A stretch of 64,000 bases of DNA from Pseudarthrobacter sulfonivorans. GTDB lineage: Bacteria; Actinomycetota; Actinomycetes; Actinomycetales; Micrococcaceae. The notes below the pieces were generated by a model. That model worked only from the letters and a program-made list of their open reading frames with translations, made no database searches and was not told where the DNA came from. Location of the stretch: assembly GCF_024391045.1 (NCBI RefSeq), contig NZ_JANFCZ010000002.1, positions 124,001 through 188,000 on the forward strand, written 5' to 3'. This document shows positions 18,701-32,797 of this stretch, one piece after another (within the stretch, counting starts at the first letter, position 1; each line of letters begins with the position of its first letter). Both the position numbers and the translations under genes were made by a program.

Positions 18701-20284
18701 CCACTCGGTGCGGCCACGCCATCTGGCTGCCAGCACCAGGCCTGTCCCGAGTGCGCATGCCACCGGAATCCACAGCGGCACCGCCAGCTCCGTGTCCGCC
18801 AGGGTCCTGCTGACAAAGCCCTGGACAAAACTGGCGATTTCCCGGGCGACCCCGAATGCCACCGTGGCCGCCAACTGCAGCCCAAAAGTGACTAGGGCAT
18901 CAGTCTGCCAGCGGGTTCCGGCAGCCCCATTGGAAGCACCGGAGCGCGCACCGCTGTCAGCACCGGCGGGGTCCCCTTGGTCAGCCGCCCGGGGAACGTC
19001 CGTGCCTTGGCCGGAAATCTTGGTCTCGGCAAATGCCACGGTTAACCGGGCTGAGTAGAAGGCCAGGCCCAGTGCCTGCACGGCAAGCAGGACGCTGACC
19101 GTCAGCAAGGCGTCGCTCCCCCGGCCGGTCCAGTTCCAGACCGCCACGGAGGCCGCAACTGTCAGGGCAGCCCGGGCGGCATGGAAGTTGCGGAGCCGCC
19201 ATGGCCCGGCGACAACGGCCATCAATGCAAAGTAGACCCCGCACAGGGCAATGATCAGCGCGTACTCGGCCTTGGTCAGGTACAGGGGGACGCAGGTTGC
19301 GGCGGCGGCCACTGCCGGAACCACATAGGGGTGGAGCACCATCAGTGGCCTGACATAGACGGGCGGCAGCCAACCCGGCCGCGCCAGGGCCAGGACCGTA
19401 AGCACTGCCGCAACACCGATCAACGATGCGAAGTACCAGACCAAGGCACCCCCGAGGACGGAGACACCGGAAAACGCCGTGGACGCGAGGAAGGTCAGGG
19501 ACAGGTATACCAAGACCCGGCTCTCCAGCCGGACGGCCGCAGCGACGTAGGCGACGGTGCCCACTAATGATGTCAACAGCCAGGCTGTGGGGCCGTTCGG
19601 CAGCGCAAAGTTGTAGAGCGCCAGGCCGGTCACAGGTACCAGGGCAAGGCCGGTGCCGCTGAAAGCCACCGCCGCCGGCCGGAGCCGCGGCACCCGGGAA
19701 TGAAGGACAAAGCCCGCGCCGTAGAACAGCGCCGTGACCGTGACGACCCCCGCGAACCGCATCATGGGCGGGAGGCTGGTGCCAATAAACAGTGCAGCTG
19801 CGGCCACGAGCAAAAGACTGGCCACGTACAGGGTGATGTTGATGTTCTGCCGGTCACGCTTTTCCCGCCGCATCTGCCGCTCGGCCGGCGACTCCGGGTA
19901 GTCCCGGAAGGCCGCGGCCGGGGACTGCGGCGGCAGCGGCGGAGAGCCCTGCGCCAGGGCCGGAGGCCGGACCATCGCCGCCGCCCGCGACTGAGCCGCC
20001 CCCGGAGCTGCGACCGGGGCCTGGACGGTTAGCGGAGACGGCGGCACCAACGAAACGGGGACAGCGACGGCGGGAACCGGCGCCGGCGCAGGCACACCGG
20101 CGCGTGCCGTCGTCGTGCGTTCCCCTGGAATCGGCCAGGTTGGAATCGGCTCGGTGGGAGCAGTTCCCGGCGGCCGGCGAAGCGCCGCATCCGGCTCGCC
20201 TTGCGCCTGGAGTTTGGCCACGGCGTCGATCCACCCTTGGAGATGACCGGCGCGGTAGCCCGCCTCATACGATTCGTCCCTCAC
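15773..20284 (-). CDS. Giant polytopic membrane protein (1503 residues)
   Basis: GTG at 20284 is chosen as start because GGAGG lies about 7 nt upstream; an in-frame TTG/GTG further up (to 20317) lacks this. Residues 1-145 are soluble: a helical start (SYEAGYRAGHLQGWIDAVAKL) and then a Pro/Ala/Val-rich linker ending in a highly basic RQMRREKRDRQN. From about residue 149 to 1440 come several dozen hydrophobic segments with short basic loops, and the C-terminus is soluble and Pro/Ala-rich. No enzyme motif is visible. It resembles the large actinobacterial proteins annotated with an SCO7613 C-terminal domain (recollection, unchecked). It lies downstream of tuf, behind that gene's terminator. Function unknown; cell-envelope work is a guess. 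Confidence 0.8.
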   Translation of the reverse strand: MRDESYEAGYRAGHLQGWIDAVAKLQAQGEPDAALRRPPGTAPTEPIPTWPIPGERTTTARAGVPAPAPVPAVAVPVSLVPPSPLTVQAPVAAPGAAQSRAAAMVRPPALAQGSPPLPPQSPAAAFRDYPESPAERQMRREKRDRQNINITLYVASLLLVAAAALFIGTSLPPMMRFAGVVTVTALFYGAGFVLHSRVPRLRPAAVAFSGTGLALVPVTGLALYNFALPNGPTAWLLTSLVGTVAYVAAAVRLESRVLVYLSLTFLASTAFSGVSVLGGALVWYFASLIGVAAVLTVLALARPGWLPPVYVRPLMVLHPYVVPAVAAAATCVPLYLTKAEYALIIALCGVYFALMAVVAGPWRLRNFHAARAALTVAASVAVWNWTGRGSDALLTVSVLLAVQALGLAFYSARLTVAFAETKISGQGTDVPRAADQGDPAGADSGARSGASNGAAGTRWQTDALVTFGLQLAATVAFGVAREIASFVQGFVSRTLADTELAVPLWIPVACALGTGLVLAARWRGRTEWAPVAALAMAGLASGPMGMWPLAAMLFLASGYWAARAAFSAGVTRGRHVLGARVALTLAVPVTVAAVVGHGPERDEAFAFALLLALVCQQLLTAILQRSGVPAFAPQATLGALSTAGALVLMGLPFLEPSSDHALTAAALFIQLIAAIAVGAITLPRPAVEKDWSKSMWEAVPLGMAVVAVTVAFQAVSQTAANVALVLVVAYLVITAMRLPLRLHRWAYWWLARAASTVLVLTSFHQLQRDDGPVVIADEVVRPATILVTALALQLCLPLLAAIRRRAPRGIAADAAAVVLLQLVAAATLAQAGSAEWQHTVAAVLAAVGAAASGYFLRREAGAVWLAPFTLGALLAVSHGSLLTVELSLGIFAVYATLMVVAEPQRAWKGWYFVAARVLTAGLALALSYDLTASATAVSVTFALVLAAQHVIRWMMRARLAEVPFQQAAVWITLAGQTILPLVYVAGQRSAGLSGQHGDGGRWVVLFELLLLLVAAAVARRLFNARGALYFAVYAAVFGVLALGPLITFGGTFLVAAVLSHTGTAAVLLAVALMAVAAGIVRRRRNQDAGGVEHWLWLATAGSFAGVGLLISSLGDGWVPGAAVLVLAVVLFAASHVEDWAVLHPLAVLATQWGAIALATEVLPKATGAWGGFLPWLVGAGSASVALYAVRLIRADALDARRLDAGRLDDSGAGRLDAARVETARTAGDPVRRWSLAGGAFLGLVLVAMAGVRHDATSWTAAAVLAAAVGIAYREAPGKARRVALEVGALVLTAAAQRAAIFDFDAPGRLTGRTLGGLPDPFWVAQWYVALGAVLGGLRYVSGHQRAGRLLVGVAAGLLSLGGLGVVFSGSGAQQLWVLVLLALLLVAGLVVGERLFVWWGAAGVAVCILWAMRHYTFLLLALIAVGLIAFALWRLNRGPAGQSGPAPGEAPGPEAGPQVMAGPWPGHANEQSAADGGLPVEAAEQPEAADSVASRERSTSWDG

Positions 20285-20348
20285 GGTGTTACCTCCAGGC
20301 AGAACAGGGGTGCACAATTAATCCAGTGATTGGACTAATAATAGCAAA

Positions 20349-20386
20349 CAACAGCCCCGCAGCGTAGATACGCTGCGGGGCTGTTG
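20349..20386 (-). terminator. Terminator after tuf
   Basis: CAACAGCCCCGCAGCGTA (20349-20366) is followed after 2 nt by its exact inverse complement (20369-20386), followed on the minus strand by TTTGCTATTATT. The arms are perfect over 18 bp. It lies 53 nt past the tuf stop and shields the giant membrane gene from tuf transcription. Confidence 0.88.
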
Positions 20387-20438
20387 ATAAGTGCCGGCAG
20401 ACCGTCAAACAGCCTGCTGACACAAGGTCAGCAAGTAA

Positions 20439-21629
20439 TTACTTGATGATCTTGGTAACGCGTCCTGAACCAACGGTGCGGCCGCCTTCGCGGATAGCGA
20501 AGCCGAGGCCCTCTTCCATAGCGATGGGCTGGATGAGCGCAACGGTCATCTCAGTGTTGTCGCCAGGCATAACCATTTCCGTGCCTTCCGGCAGGGTGAT
20601 AACGCCGGTTACGTCCGTTGTACGGAAGTAGAACTGCGGGCGGTAGTTCGAGTAGAACGGGTTGTGACGTCCGCCTTCGTCCTTGGAAAGGATGTAGACG
20701 TTGGCCTCGAAGTCGGTGTGCGGGGTGATGGAACCCGGCTTGACGACAACCTGGCCACGCTCTACGTCATCACGCTTCAGACCGCGGAGCAGCAGGCCAC
20801 AGTTCTCGCCGGCCCATGCTTCGTCGAGCTGCTTGTGGAACATCTCGATACCGGTAACCGTGGTCTTCTGGACCGGGCGGATGCCGACGATCTCGACCTC
20901 GGAGTTGATGGCGAGGGTTCCACGCTCGGCGCGGCCCGTAACAACGGTGCCACGGCCGGTGATCGTGAAGACGTCTTCGATCGGCATCAGGAAGGGCTTG
21001 TCGCGGTCGCGGATGGGGTCCGGAACGGACTCGTCCACTGCAGCCATCAGGTCCTCAACGGACTTGACCCACTCCGGGTCGCCTTCCAGGGCCTTGAGGC
21101 CGGAAACGCGAACAACCGGTGCTTCGTCGCCATCGAAGCCCTGCGAGCTCAGGAGCTCACGAACTTCCATTTCAACGAGGTCCAGCAGTTCCTCATCGTC
21201 AACCATGTCGGACTTGTTCAGCGCGACCAGCAGGTAGGGAACGCCAACCTGGCGGGCGAGCAGAACGTGCTCGCGGGTCTGAGCCATCGGGCCGTCAGTG
21301 GCGGCAACCACGAGGATTGCACCGTCCATCTGGGCAGCACCGGTGATCATGTTCTTGATGTAGTCAGCGTGACCCGGAGCGTCTACGTGTGCGTAGTGGC
21401 GCTTCTCGGTCTGGTACTCAACGTGGGAGATGTTGATGGTAATGCCGCGCTGACGCTCTTCGGGAGCAGAGTCAATGGACGCGAAGTCACGCTTCTCGTT
21501 GAGATCCGGGTACTTGTCGTACAGCACCTTGGAAATGGCGGCCGTCAACGTCGTCTTACCGTGGTCAACGTGACCAATGGTGCCGATGTTAACGTGCGGC
21601 TTAGTCCGCTCGAACTTTGCCTTTGCCAC
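20439..21629 (-). CDS. tuf: Elongation factor Tu
   Basis: EF-Tu (396 residues) delivers aminoacyl-tRNA to the ribosome. G1 GHVDHGKT is near residues 19-26, G3 DAPGHADY near 81-88, G4 NKSD near 136-139. The translation domains 2 and 3 are complete and end in RVTKIIK. The start is GTG with a GGAGG site. It is separated from fusA by 262 nt, where a TAGTAT box might give an extra promoter, and closes with a strong terminator. The usual next gene, rpsJ, is 6.6 kb away. Confidence 0.98.
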   Translation of the reverse strand: MAKAKFERTKPHVNIGTIGHVDHGKTTLTAAISKVLYDKYPDLNEKRDFASIDSAPEERQRGITINISHVEYQTEKRHYAHVDAPGHADYIKNMITGAAQMDGAILVVAATDGPMAQTREHVLLARQVGVPYLLVALNKSDMVDDEELLDLVEMEVRELLSSQGFDGDEAPVVRVSGLKALEGDPEWVKSVEDLMAAVDESVPDPIRDRDKPFLMPIEDVFTITGRGTVVTGRAERGTLAINSEVEIVGIRPVQKTTVTGIEMFHKQLDEAWAGENCGLLLRGLKRDDVERGQVVVKPGSITPHTDFEANVYILSKDEGGRHNPFYSNYRPQFYFRTTDVTGVITLPEGTEMVMPGDNTEMTVALIQPIAMEEGLGFAIREGGRTVGSGRVTKIIK

Positions 21630-21891
21630 AGGTTCCTCCTAGAACGTTTTCAAATGGCTTACCCTTCAACCGCGCTTATCGCGGCAGAAACTCAGGTAAG
21701 TCTACTTGGGGGGCTTTGGATTGGTGAAATTGCAGATTCAGGAACTAATACTAGTGCCTAGTGCCTGTTCGTGCAGATGGCCGCAACCCGGCTGACCGGA
21801 TAGCATCCGACCGTGTTCCGGCCATCCGCACCAGGCGTGCTTCCGTCGACCGGAAACGCACCCGAGTTTGTCGCTGTGAAAGTCCGAAGGA

Positions 21892-24006
21892 CTATTCGCC
21901 GCGGGTCTTCTGGATGATCTCGTCGGCAACTGCCTTCGGGACCTCGGCGTAGCTGTTGAACGTCATGGAGTACACAGCGCGGCCCTGGGTCTTCGAACGC
22001 AGGTCACCGATGTAGCCGAACATGCCGGACAGCGGGACGTGCGCACGGATGACCTTGACACCCTGTGCATCTTCCATGGACTGCATCTGGCCACGGCGTG
22101 AGTTGATGTCGCCGATAACTTCACCCATGTATTCCTCAGGGGTGCGGACTTCGACATCCATCAGCGGTTCGAGCAGAACAGGGTTCGCCTTGCGTGCGGC
22201 TTCCTTGAAAGCCATACGGCCGGCGATCTTGAACGCCATTTCCGAGGAGTCAACATCGTGGTAAGCGCCGTCAATCAGCGTTGCCTTGATGCCAACAACC
22301 GGGTAACCGGCCAGGACACCGTCGTTCAGCGCATCCTGGATACCCGCGTCAACGGACGGGATGTATTCGCGCGGAACGCGGCCACCGGTGACCTTGTTCT
22401 CGAACGCGTACAGCTCGCCCTCGGACGTGTCCATCGGCTCGATCGCGATCTGGATCTTCGCGAACTGACCCGAACCACCGGTCTGCTTCTTGTGCGTGTA
22501 GTCGTGACGCTCTACAGCGCGCTTGATGGTTTCGCGGTAAGCAACCTGCGGCTTGCCGACGTTGGCTTCGACCTTGAACTCGCGGCGCATGCGGTCCACC
22601 AGGATGTCCAGGTGGAGCTCGCCCATGCCGGCGATGATGGTCTGGCCGGTGTCTTCGTTGAGGGAGACCTGGAAGGTCGGGTCCTCAGCGGAGAGCTTCT
22701 GGATGGCCGTGGAGAGCTTCTCCTGGTCACCCTTGGTGTTCGGCTCGATGGCAACAGAGATCACGGGCTCCGGGAAGCTCATGGACTCGAGAACGATCTG
22801 GTTGGCGGAGTCACACAAGGTGTCACCGGTGGTGGTGTCCTTCAGACCGATCGCTGCGTAGATGTGGCCGGCGGTAGCGCCCTCAACGGGCATTTCCTTG
22901 TTGGCGTGCATCTGGAACAGCTTGCCGATGCGCTCCTTCTTGCCCTTGGTGGAGTTGACCACCTGCGCGCCTGCTTCCACGTGACCGGAGTACACGCGGA
23001 TGAAGGTGAGCTGGCCGAAGAAGGGGTGTGCAGCAATCTTGAACGCCAGGGCCGAGAACGGCTCGTCGGCGGACGGCTTGCGGGTCAGTTCCTTCTCTTC
23101 GTCGCGGGGATCGTGACCGACCATCGGCGGGACGTCGAGCGGGTTCGGCAGGTAGTCGACAACTGCATCGAGCATCGGCTGAACGCCACGGTTCTTGAAC
23201 GCGGAACCGCAGAAGATCGGGTAGAGCTCGGAGTTGATGGTCATCTTGCGGATGCCGGCCTTGAGCTCGTCGATCGAAATCTCTTCGCCCTCGAGGTACT
23301 TCTCCATGAGCTCTTCAGAGGACTCTGCAACCGTCTCAACGAGGGCTGCGCGGTACTCTTCGGCCTTTTCCTTGAGGTCAGCCGGGATCTCGTGGATCTC
23401 GTACTTCGCACCCATGGTGACGTCACCCTTGGAGTCGCCGGGCCACACCAGTGCACGCATGTACAGCAGGTCAACGACGCCGACGAAGTCGTTCTCGGCA
23501 CCGATCGGCAGCTGCATGACCAGCGGCTTGGCACCGAGGCGGCTGATGATGGTGTCGACGGTGAAGTAGAAGTCAGCGCCCAGCTTGTCCATCTTGTTGA
23601 CGAAGCAGATACGCGGAACGTTGTACTTGTCAGCCTGGCGCCAGACGGTCTCGGACTGCGGTTCAACGCCTTCCTTACCATCGAAGACGGCGACAGCGCC
23701 ATCGAGGACGCGCAGTGAGCGCTCTACCTCAACGGTGAAGTCAACGTGGCCCGGGGTGTCGATGATGTTGATCTGGTTGTTTTCCCAGAAGCAGGTCACG
23801 GCGGCAGACGTGATGGTGATGCCGCGTTCCTTTTCCTGTTCCATCCAGTCAGTGGTCGAAGCGCCGTCGTGCGTTTCGCCAATCTTGTGGTTCACACCCG
23901 TGTAAAACAGGATGCGCTCGGTGGTGGTGGTCTTGCCGGCATCAATGTGGGCCATGATGCCGATGTTGCGGACCTTACTAAGGTCGGTAAGCACGTCCTG
24001 TGCCAC
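21892..24006 (-). CDS. fusA: Elongation factor G
   Basis: EF-G (704 residues) drives translocation of mRNA and tRNA. G1 AHIDAGKTT is near residues 19-27, then the switch region [21 protein letters not shown]3 DTPGHVDF and G4 NKMDKLG. Domains IV and V extend to [19 protein letters not shown]. The start is GTG with a GGGAGA site. It lies 69 nt after rpsG in the str operon. No fusidic-acid resistance change can be asserted by eye. Confidence 0.98.
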   Translation of the reverse strand: MAQDVLTDLSKVRNIGIMAHIDAGKTTTTERILFYTGVNHKIGETHDGASTTDWMEQEKERGITITSAAVTCFWENNQINIIDTPGHVDFTVEVERSLRVLDGAVAVFDGKEGVEPQSETVWRQADKYNVPRICFVNKMDKLGADFYFTVDTIISRLGAKPLVMQLPIGAENDFVGVVDLLYMRALVWPGDSKGDVTMGAKYEIHEIPADLKEKAEEYRAALVETVAESSEELMEKYLEGEEISIDELKAGIRKMTINSELYPIFCGSAFKNRGVQPMLDAVVDYLPNPLDVPPMVGHDPRDEEKELTRKPSADEPFSALAFKIAAHPFFGQLTFIRVYSGHVEAGAQVVNSTKGKKERIGKLFQMHANKEMPVEGATAGHIYAAIGLKDTTTGDTLCDSANQIVLESMSFPEPVISVAIEPNTKGDQEKLSTAIQKLSAEDPTFQVSLNEDTGQTIIAGMGELHLDILVDRMRREFKVEANVGKPQVAYRETIKRAVERHDYTHKKQTGGSGQFAKIQIAIEPMDTSEGELYAFENKVTGGRVPREYIPSVDAGIQDALNDGVLAGYPVVGIKATLIDGAYHDVDSSEMAFKIAGRMAFKEAARKANPVLLEPLMDVEVRTPEEYMGEVIGDINSRRGQMQSMEDAQGVKVIRAHVPLSGMFGYIGDLRSKTQGRAVYSMTFNSYAEVPKAVADEIIQKTRGE

Positions 24007-24075
24007 GGTGTCTCCCTTTCGGATGGACTACACGTTCGCCGCCGGCTCAGGTGAGCCGGCGGCGTCCGGGAAGTA

Positions 24076-24546
24076 TTACCAGCGGTAGTGTGCGAAGGCC
24101 TTGTTGGACTCGGCCATCTTGTGGGTGTCTTCGCGACGCTTCACAGCGGCACCGAGACCATTGGAGGCATCCAGGATTTCGTTCTGGAGGCGCTCGGTCA
24201 TGGTCTTCTCCCGGCGGGCCTTGGAGTAGCCAACCAGCCAGCGCAGTGCGAGGGCGGTGGAGCGACCCGGCTTGACCTCAACCGGAACCTGGTAGGTGGC
24301 GCCGCCAACGCGGCGTGAGCGGACCTCGAGGGAAGGCTTGACGTTCTCCATGGCCTTCTTGAGGGCTGCCACGGGGTCGCCGCCGGACTTGGCGCGGGCG
24401 CCTTCGAGGGCACCGTAAACGATGCGCTCTGCGGTGGACTTCTTGCCGTCAACCAGCACCTTGTTGATCAGCTGAGTGACCAGCGGGGAGCCGTAAACGG
24501 GATCTAGTACGAGCGGCCGCTTCGGGGCCGGACCCTTGCGAGGCAT
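24076..24546 (-). CDS. rpsG: 30S ribosomal protein S7
   Basis: S7 (156 residues) starts assembly of the 30S head and is the str-operon repressor in E. coli. [20 protein letters not shown], the segment [21 protein letters not shown] (here [11 protein letters not shown]) and [20 protein letters not shown] at the C-terminus are standard. It follows rpsL by 1 nt. Confidence 0.97.
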   Translation of the reverse strand: MPRKGPAPKRPLVLDPVYGSPLVTQLINKVLVDGKKSTAERIVYGALEGARAKSGGDPVAALKKAMENVKPSLEVRSRRVGGATYQVPVEVKPGRSTALALRWLVGYSKARREKTMTERLQNEILDASNGLGAAVKRREDTHKMAESNKAFAHYRW

Positions 24547-24547
24547 A

Positions 24548-24922
24548 TTACTTCTTCTCCATCTTTGCGCCGTAGCGGCTGCGCGCCTGCTTGCGGTTCT
24601 TCACGCCCTGGGTATCGAGGGCGCCACGGACGATCTTGTAGCGGACACCCGGAAGGTCCTTAACACGACCACCGCGAACGAGCACAATGGAGTGCTCCTG
24701 CAGGTTGTGGCCTACACCGGGGATGTAAGCGGTAACTTCAACGCCACCGTTGAGGCGCACACGTGCGACCTTACGCAGAGCCGAGTTCGGCTTCTTGGGG
24801 GTGGTGGTGTAAACGCGGGTGCAAACACCGCGGCGCATCGGGCTGCCGTTCAAGGCAGGAGCCTTGGTCTTTTTGACCTTAGGCGTGCGGCCCTTGCGGA
24901 CCAGCTGGTTAATCGTAGGCAC
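24548..24922 (-). CDS. rpsL: 30S ribosomal protein S12
   Basis: S12 (124 residues) monitors codon-anticodon pairing. The start is taken as GTG at 24922 ([11 protein letters not shown]), with GGAGA upstream; a longer frame to 24958 adds 12 residues not found in the family. The two streptomycin-site lysines, in [11 protein letters not shown] and [12 protein letters not shown], are the wild-type, sensitive residues. It is the first gene of the str operon, with a leader of about 235 nt from the TGCTAGAAT box. Confidence 0.97.
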   Translation of the reverse strand: MPTINQLVRKGRTPKVKKTKAPALNGSPMRRGVCTRVYTTTPKKPNSALRKVARVRLNGGVEVTAYIPGVGHNLQEHSIVLVRGGRVKDLPGVRYKIVRGALDTQGVKNRKQARSRYGAKMEKK

Positions 24923-25166
24923 TCTCGTGTTCTCCGTTGGTTTGATCTCTACCGGCACATTCGGGCGTCAGCCGTCACTGCACCGGTTTTGGCGTTGTCC
25001 CTGCAGCCCTGGCGTCTCGAACCTTACCTAGGCGTGCAAAAGAGTGGCATTCGTTGCGCACCTAGCCCGCAACCCGGAAACAAGCTCACACCCAGCATCA
25101 TGAGAACAAAACCAAAATGAATGCTGCGGCGGCCTTCATCCACTGCCACACAGAACAATTACCAAA

Positions 25167-25175
25167 ATTCTAGCA
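25167..25175 (-). promoter_or_regulatory. Candidate str operon promoter, extended -10
   Basis: The minus strand reads TGCTAGAAT, a near-consensus extended -10, just downstream of the rpoC terminator. The -35 position 17 nt upstream (TAAGGC) is weak, as allowed for extended -10 promoters. Confidence 0.55.
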
Positions 25176-25208
25176 CGGCTTGATCCTGAGCCTTAATCGG
25201 GTGTATAC

Positions 25209-25259
25209 GAAAGGCCCCGCCTCCCTCTGCCATTGAAGCAGAGGGAGACGGGGCCTTTC
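25209..25259 (-). terminator. Terminator after rpoC
   Basis: GAAAGGCCCCGCCTCCCTCTGC (left arm, 25209-25230) pairs with the right arm at 25238-25259 over 22 bp with one mismatch and a 7-nt loop. It begins 9 nt beyond the rpoC stop. The arm ends in CTTTC, so the U-tract is short. Confidence 0.85.
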
Positions 25260-25267
25260 AGTAACGG

Positions 25268-29167
<3,900 letters not shown>

Positions 29168-29287
29168 ATGGTCCCTGTTCTCTCTTGTTCTCTAAATTCT
29201 GAAGTCTTGGGTTGCGGGAGGAGGGAGGTGGCTTACCGGGAATAGTCACTGCGGCGGTGCCGCCTGCCATTCCCGGTAAACCCCCTG

Positions 29288-32200
29288 CTAGACCTCTTCT
29301 ACGGAACTGGGCTCTGCACGAGACAGATCAATGCCCAGTTCTTCCGCAGCCGTGAAGACTGCGTCATCAGAGTCACGCATTTCAATCGTGGTTCCGTCCG
29401 TGGAAAGCACTTCCACGTTCAGGCACAGCGACTGCATTTCCTTGATCAAGACCTTGAAGGACTCAGGAACGCCCGGTTCGGGGATGTTCTCGCCCTTGAC
29501 GATGGCTTCGTAGACCTTCACACGACCGTGGATATCATCCGACTTGATCGTGAGGAGCTCCTGGAGCGTGTACGCGGCGCCGTAAGCTTCGAGCGCCCAC
29601 ACTTCCATTTCACCGAAGCGCTGGCCACCGAACTGTGCCTTACCACCCAGCGGCTGCTGCGTGATCATGGAGTACGGGCCGGTGGAGCGGGCGTGGATCT
29701 TGTCGTCCACCAGGTGGTGGAGCTTCAGGATGTACATGTAGCCCACGGCGATCGGATCCGGGAACGGCTCGCCGGAGCGGCCATCGAACAGGCGGGTCTT
29801 GCCTGAGGAGTTGATCAGGCGGTCGCCGTCGCGCGTCACGTTGGTGGAGTCCAGCAGACCGGTGATTTCCTCTTCACGGGCGCCGTCGAACACCGGCGTT
29901 GCAACAGTGGTCTGGCCACTCTCGCGCGGCAGGTTCGGCAGCTGCTTGACCCACTCGGGCTCGCCTTCGATCTTCCAACCGGTCTTCGCAACCCAGCCGA
30001 GGTGCGTTTCGAGCACCTGGCCCACGTTCATACGGCCCGGAACACCCAGCGGGTTCAGGATGATATCAACGGGGGTACCGTCGGCAAGGAAGGGCATGTC
30101 CTCGATCGGAAGGATCTTGGAGATAACACCCTTGTTGCCGTGACGGCCGGCGAGCTTGTCGCCGTCGGTGATCTTGCGCTTGGCGGCCACGTAGACGCGG
30201 ACCAGCTGGTTCACGCCCGGGGGCAGTTCGTCGTCGTTGTCGCGGTCGAAGACGCGGACACCGATGACGGTGCCGGACTCGCCGTGCGGAACCTTCAGGG
30301 ACGTGTCACGCACTTCGCGGGACTTCTCACCGAAGATGGCGCGCAGCAGGCGCTCTTCCGGGGTCAGCTCGGTTTCACCCTTCGGGGTGACCTTTCCGAC
30401 CAGGATGTCGCCGGCTTCAACCTCGGCACCGATGTGGATGATGCCGCGCTCGTCCAGGCCTGCCAGGACTTCCTCGGACACATTGGGGATGTCACGGGTG
30501 ATTTCCTCGGCACCAAGCTTGGTGTCGCGGGCATCGATCTCGTGCTCTTCGATGTGGATGGAGGAAAGGACGTCCTCGGCAACAATGCGCTGCGAGAGGA
30601 TGATGGCGTCCTCGAAGTTGTGGCCTTCCCATGACATGAATGCCACGAGCAGGTTCTTACCGAGGGCGAGCTCGCCCTGGTCCGTTGCCGGGCCGTCGGC
30701 GATGATGCCGCCAACTTCCAGGCGCTGGCCTTCGTTGACCAGGACGCGGTTGTTGTAGCAGTTGCCCTGGTTGGAGCGTGCGAACTTGTTGATGCGGTAG
30801 TTGGTTTCCGTACCGTCGTCGTTGAGCATGATGACCAGCTCAGCGGAGACCTCGGTGACCACACCGGCCTTCTTGGCGATGGTGACGTCACCGGCGTCGA
30901 CAGCGGCTGCACGCTCCATGCCGGTGCCCACGAAAGGGGCCTCGGAACGGACCAGCGGCACGGCCTGGCGCTGCATGTTGGCACCCATGAGTGCGCGGTT
31001 TGCATCGTCATGCTCGAGGAACGGGATCAGGGCCGTAGCCACGGACACCATCTGGCGCGGGGAAACGTCCATGAACTCGACGTCGGCGGCGGGAACGAGC
31101 ACGGGCTCGCCTCCACCACCACGGGCGCGGACCAGGACGGTCTCTTCGGCGAACTTCTTGTTCTCGTCCAGCGGAGCGTTGGCCTGTGCGATCAGGACCT
31201 CAGCTTCGTCGTCGGCCGTCAGGTACTGGACCTCATCGGAGACAACGCCCTCGGACACGAGACGGTAAGGAGTCTCGATGAAGCCGAACGGGTTGATGCG
31301 GCCGTAGGATGCCAGCGAACCGATCAGACCAATGTTCGGGCCTTCGGGGGTTTCGATGGGGCACATACGTCCGTAGTGGGACGGGTGAACGTCTCGAACT
31401 TCCATGCCTGCACGGTCACGGGACAGACCACCCGGGCCAAGCGCGGACAGACGGCGCTTGTGGGTCAGACCCGAAAGCGGGTTGTTCTGGTCCATGAACT
31501 GCGACAGCTGGGAGGTTCCGAAGAACTCCTTGATCGCTGCAACAACGGGGCGGATGTTGATCAGGGTCTGCGGCGTGATCGCTTCGACGTCCTGGGTGGT
31601 CATCCGCTCGCGGACAACGCGCTCCATACGGGACAGGCCGGTGCGGACCTGGTTCTCGATGAGCTCGCCGACGGCGCGAATGCGGCGGTTGCCGAAGTGG
31701 TCGATGTCATCGATCTCGACGCGCAGCTCGTGGTCCTGGCCGTCGCGCTTGCCCGTGAGGGTCTTCTCGCCGGCGTGCAGGGCAACCAGGAACTTGATCA
31801 TGGCCACGATGTCTTCAACGTGCAGGACCGAAGCTTCCTTGTCGCCAAGGGAGCGGTCGATGCCCAGCTTGCGGTTGATCTTGTAACGGCCAACCTTGGC
31901 CAGATCGTAGCGCTTGGAGTTGAAGTACAGGTTGTCCAGCAGGGACTGGGCAGCCTCGACTGTGGGCGGCTCGCCCGGTCGCAGCTTCCGGTAGATGTCC
32001 AGCAAAGCGTCTTCGCGGGTTTCGGTGGCGTCCTTCTCCAGCGTTGCACGCATGGAGTCGTACTGGCCGAACTCTTCGAGGATCTGGCCTTCGGTCCAGC
32101 CGAGGGCCTTCAGCAGAACGGTGACCGACTGCTTGCGCTTGCGGTCGAGGCGAACGCCGACCTGGTCGCGCTTGTCGATTTCCAGTTCGAACCATGCACC

Positions 32201-32797
32201 GCGGGACGGGATGATCTTGGCGGTGAAGATGTCCTTGTCGCTGGTCTTGTCAGCGGTGCGCTCAAAGTAGGCGCCCGGGGAACGGACCAGCTGGGAGACG
32301 ACCACACGCTCGGTGCCGTTGACGACGAAGGTGCCCTTCTCGGTCATCAGCGGGAAGTCGCCCATGAACACGGTCTGCTGCTTGATTTCGCCCGTGTTGT
32401 TGTTCATGAACTCGGCCTTGACGTACAGCGGAGCCGAGTAAGTCGCGTCCCGGTCCTTGCACTCGGCCATGGTGTACTTGGGATCAGCGAACTCCGGATC
32501 GGAGAAGCTCAGGGACATGGTGCCCTGGAAGTCCTCGATCGGGGAGATCTCTTCGAAGATGTCCGACAGTCCGGACGTGGTGGCGACGCTGAGGTCGTTT
32601 TCTTCAACGGCCTTCGCTACGCGTGCCTGCCAGCGTTCGTTTCCGACCAGCCAGTCGAAGCTGTCCGTCTGGAGGGCAAGCAGATTCGGAACGTCAAGCG
32701 GTTCGTGAATCTTTGCGAATGAGAGCCGGCGAGTGGCACCATCAGTGCTGTCGGCGGTGTTAGCGGTTTGGTTATTAGAGGTGCTCGAGGCGACCAA
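29288..32797 (-). CDS. rpoB: DNA-directed RNA polymerase beta subunit
   Basis: Beta (1169 residues) forms, with beta', the catalytic cleft. The start chosen is TTG at 32797 ([10 protein letters not shown] follows), with AAGGA 6-7 nt upstream; a GTG five codons earlier (32812) is also open. The rifampicin region is complete and wild type: [20 protein letters not shown] then [18 protein letters not shown], keeping the D, H and S residues whose change gives resistance. The C-terminal clamp part includes [25 protein letters not shown]. It is co-directional with rpoC but separated from rplL by three genes. Confidence 0.97.
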   Translation of the reverse strand: MVASSTSNNQTANTADSTDGATRRLSFAKIHEPLDVPNLLALQTDSFDWLVGNERWQARVAKAVEENDLSVATTSGLSDIFEEISPIEDFQGTMSLSFSDPEFADPKYTMAECKDRDATYSAPLYVKAEFMNNNTGEIKQQTVFMGDFPLMTEKGTFVVNGTERVVVSQLVRSPGAYFERTADKTSDKDIFTAKIIPSRGAWFELEIDKRDQVGVRLDRKRKQSVTVLLKALGWTEGQILEEFGQYDSMRATLEKDATETREDALLDIYRKLRPGEPPTVEAAQSLLDNLYFNSKRYDLAKVGRYKINRKLGIDRSLGDKEASVLHVEDIVAMIKFLVALHAGEKTLTGKRDGQDHELRVEIDDIDHFGNRRIRAVGELIENQVRTGLSRMERVVRERMTTQDVEAITPQTLINIRPVVAAIKEFFGTSQLSQFMDQNNPLSGLTHKRRLSALGPGGLSRDRAGMEVRDVHPSHYGRMCPIETPEGPNIGLIGSLASYGRINPFGFIETPYRLVSEGVVSDEVQYLTADDEAEVLIAQANAPLDENKKFAEETVLVRARGGGGEPVLVPAADVEFMDVSPRQMVSVATALIPFLEHDDANRALMGANMQRQAVPLVRSEAPFVGTGMERAAAVDAGDVTIAKKAGVVTEVSAELVIMLNDDGTETNYRINKFARSNQGNCYNNRVLVNEGQRLEVGGIIADGPATDQGELALGKNLLVAFMSWEGHNFEDAIILSQRIVAEDVLSSIHIEEHEIDARDTKLGAEEITRDIPNVSEEVLAGLDERGIIHIGAEVEAGDILVGKVTPKGETELTPEERLLRAIFGEKSREVRDTSLKVPHGESGTVIGVRVFDRDNDDELPPGVNQLVRVYVAAKRKITDGDKLAGRHGNKGVISKILPIEDMPFLADGTPVDIILNPLGVPGRMNVGQVLETHLGWVAKTGWKIEGEPEWVKQLPNLPRESGQTTVATPVFDGAREEEITGLLDSTNVTRDGDRLINSSGKTRLFDGRSGEPFPDPIAVGYMYILKLHHLVDDKIHARSTGPYSMITQQPLGGKAQFGGQRFGEMEVWALEAYGAAYTLQELLTIKSDDIHGRVKVYEAIVKGENIPEPGVPESFKVLIKEMQSLCLNVEVLSTDGTTIEMRDSDDAVFTAAEELGIDLSRAEPSSVEEV

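Larger units (their letters stand above)
24923..25267 (-). other. rpoC-rpsL spacer: terminator, promoter and str leader
   Basis: These 345 bases hold no supported gene. From the rpoC side they contain a 22-bp-arm terminator (25209-25259), then the candidate str promoter (25167-25175), then an untranslated leader to rpsL. The order shows that rpoBC and the str operon are separate transcripts. Confidence 0.7.

Noticed and set aside
22258-23718. 486-codon open frame antisense to fusA
   Set aside because: Same as above: entirely inside EF-G, with the Val/Asp/Leu-rich pattern of a reverse frame of high-GC coding DNA.
31010-32722. 570-codon frame antisense to rpoB
   Set aside because: Mirror of a highly conserved gene; no independent start signal.
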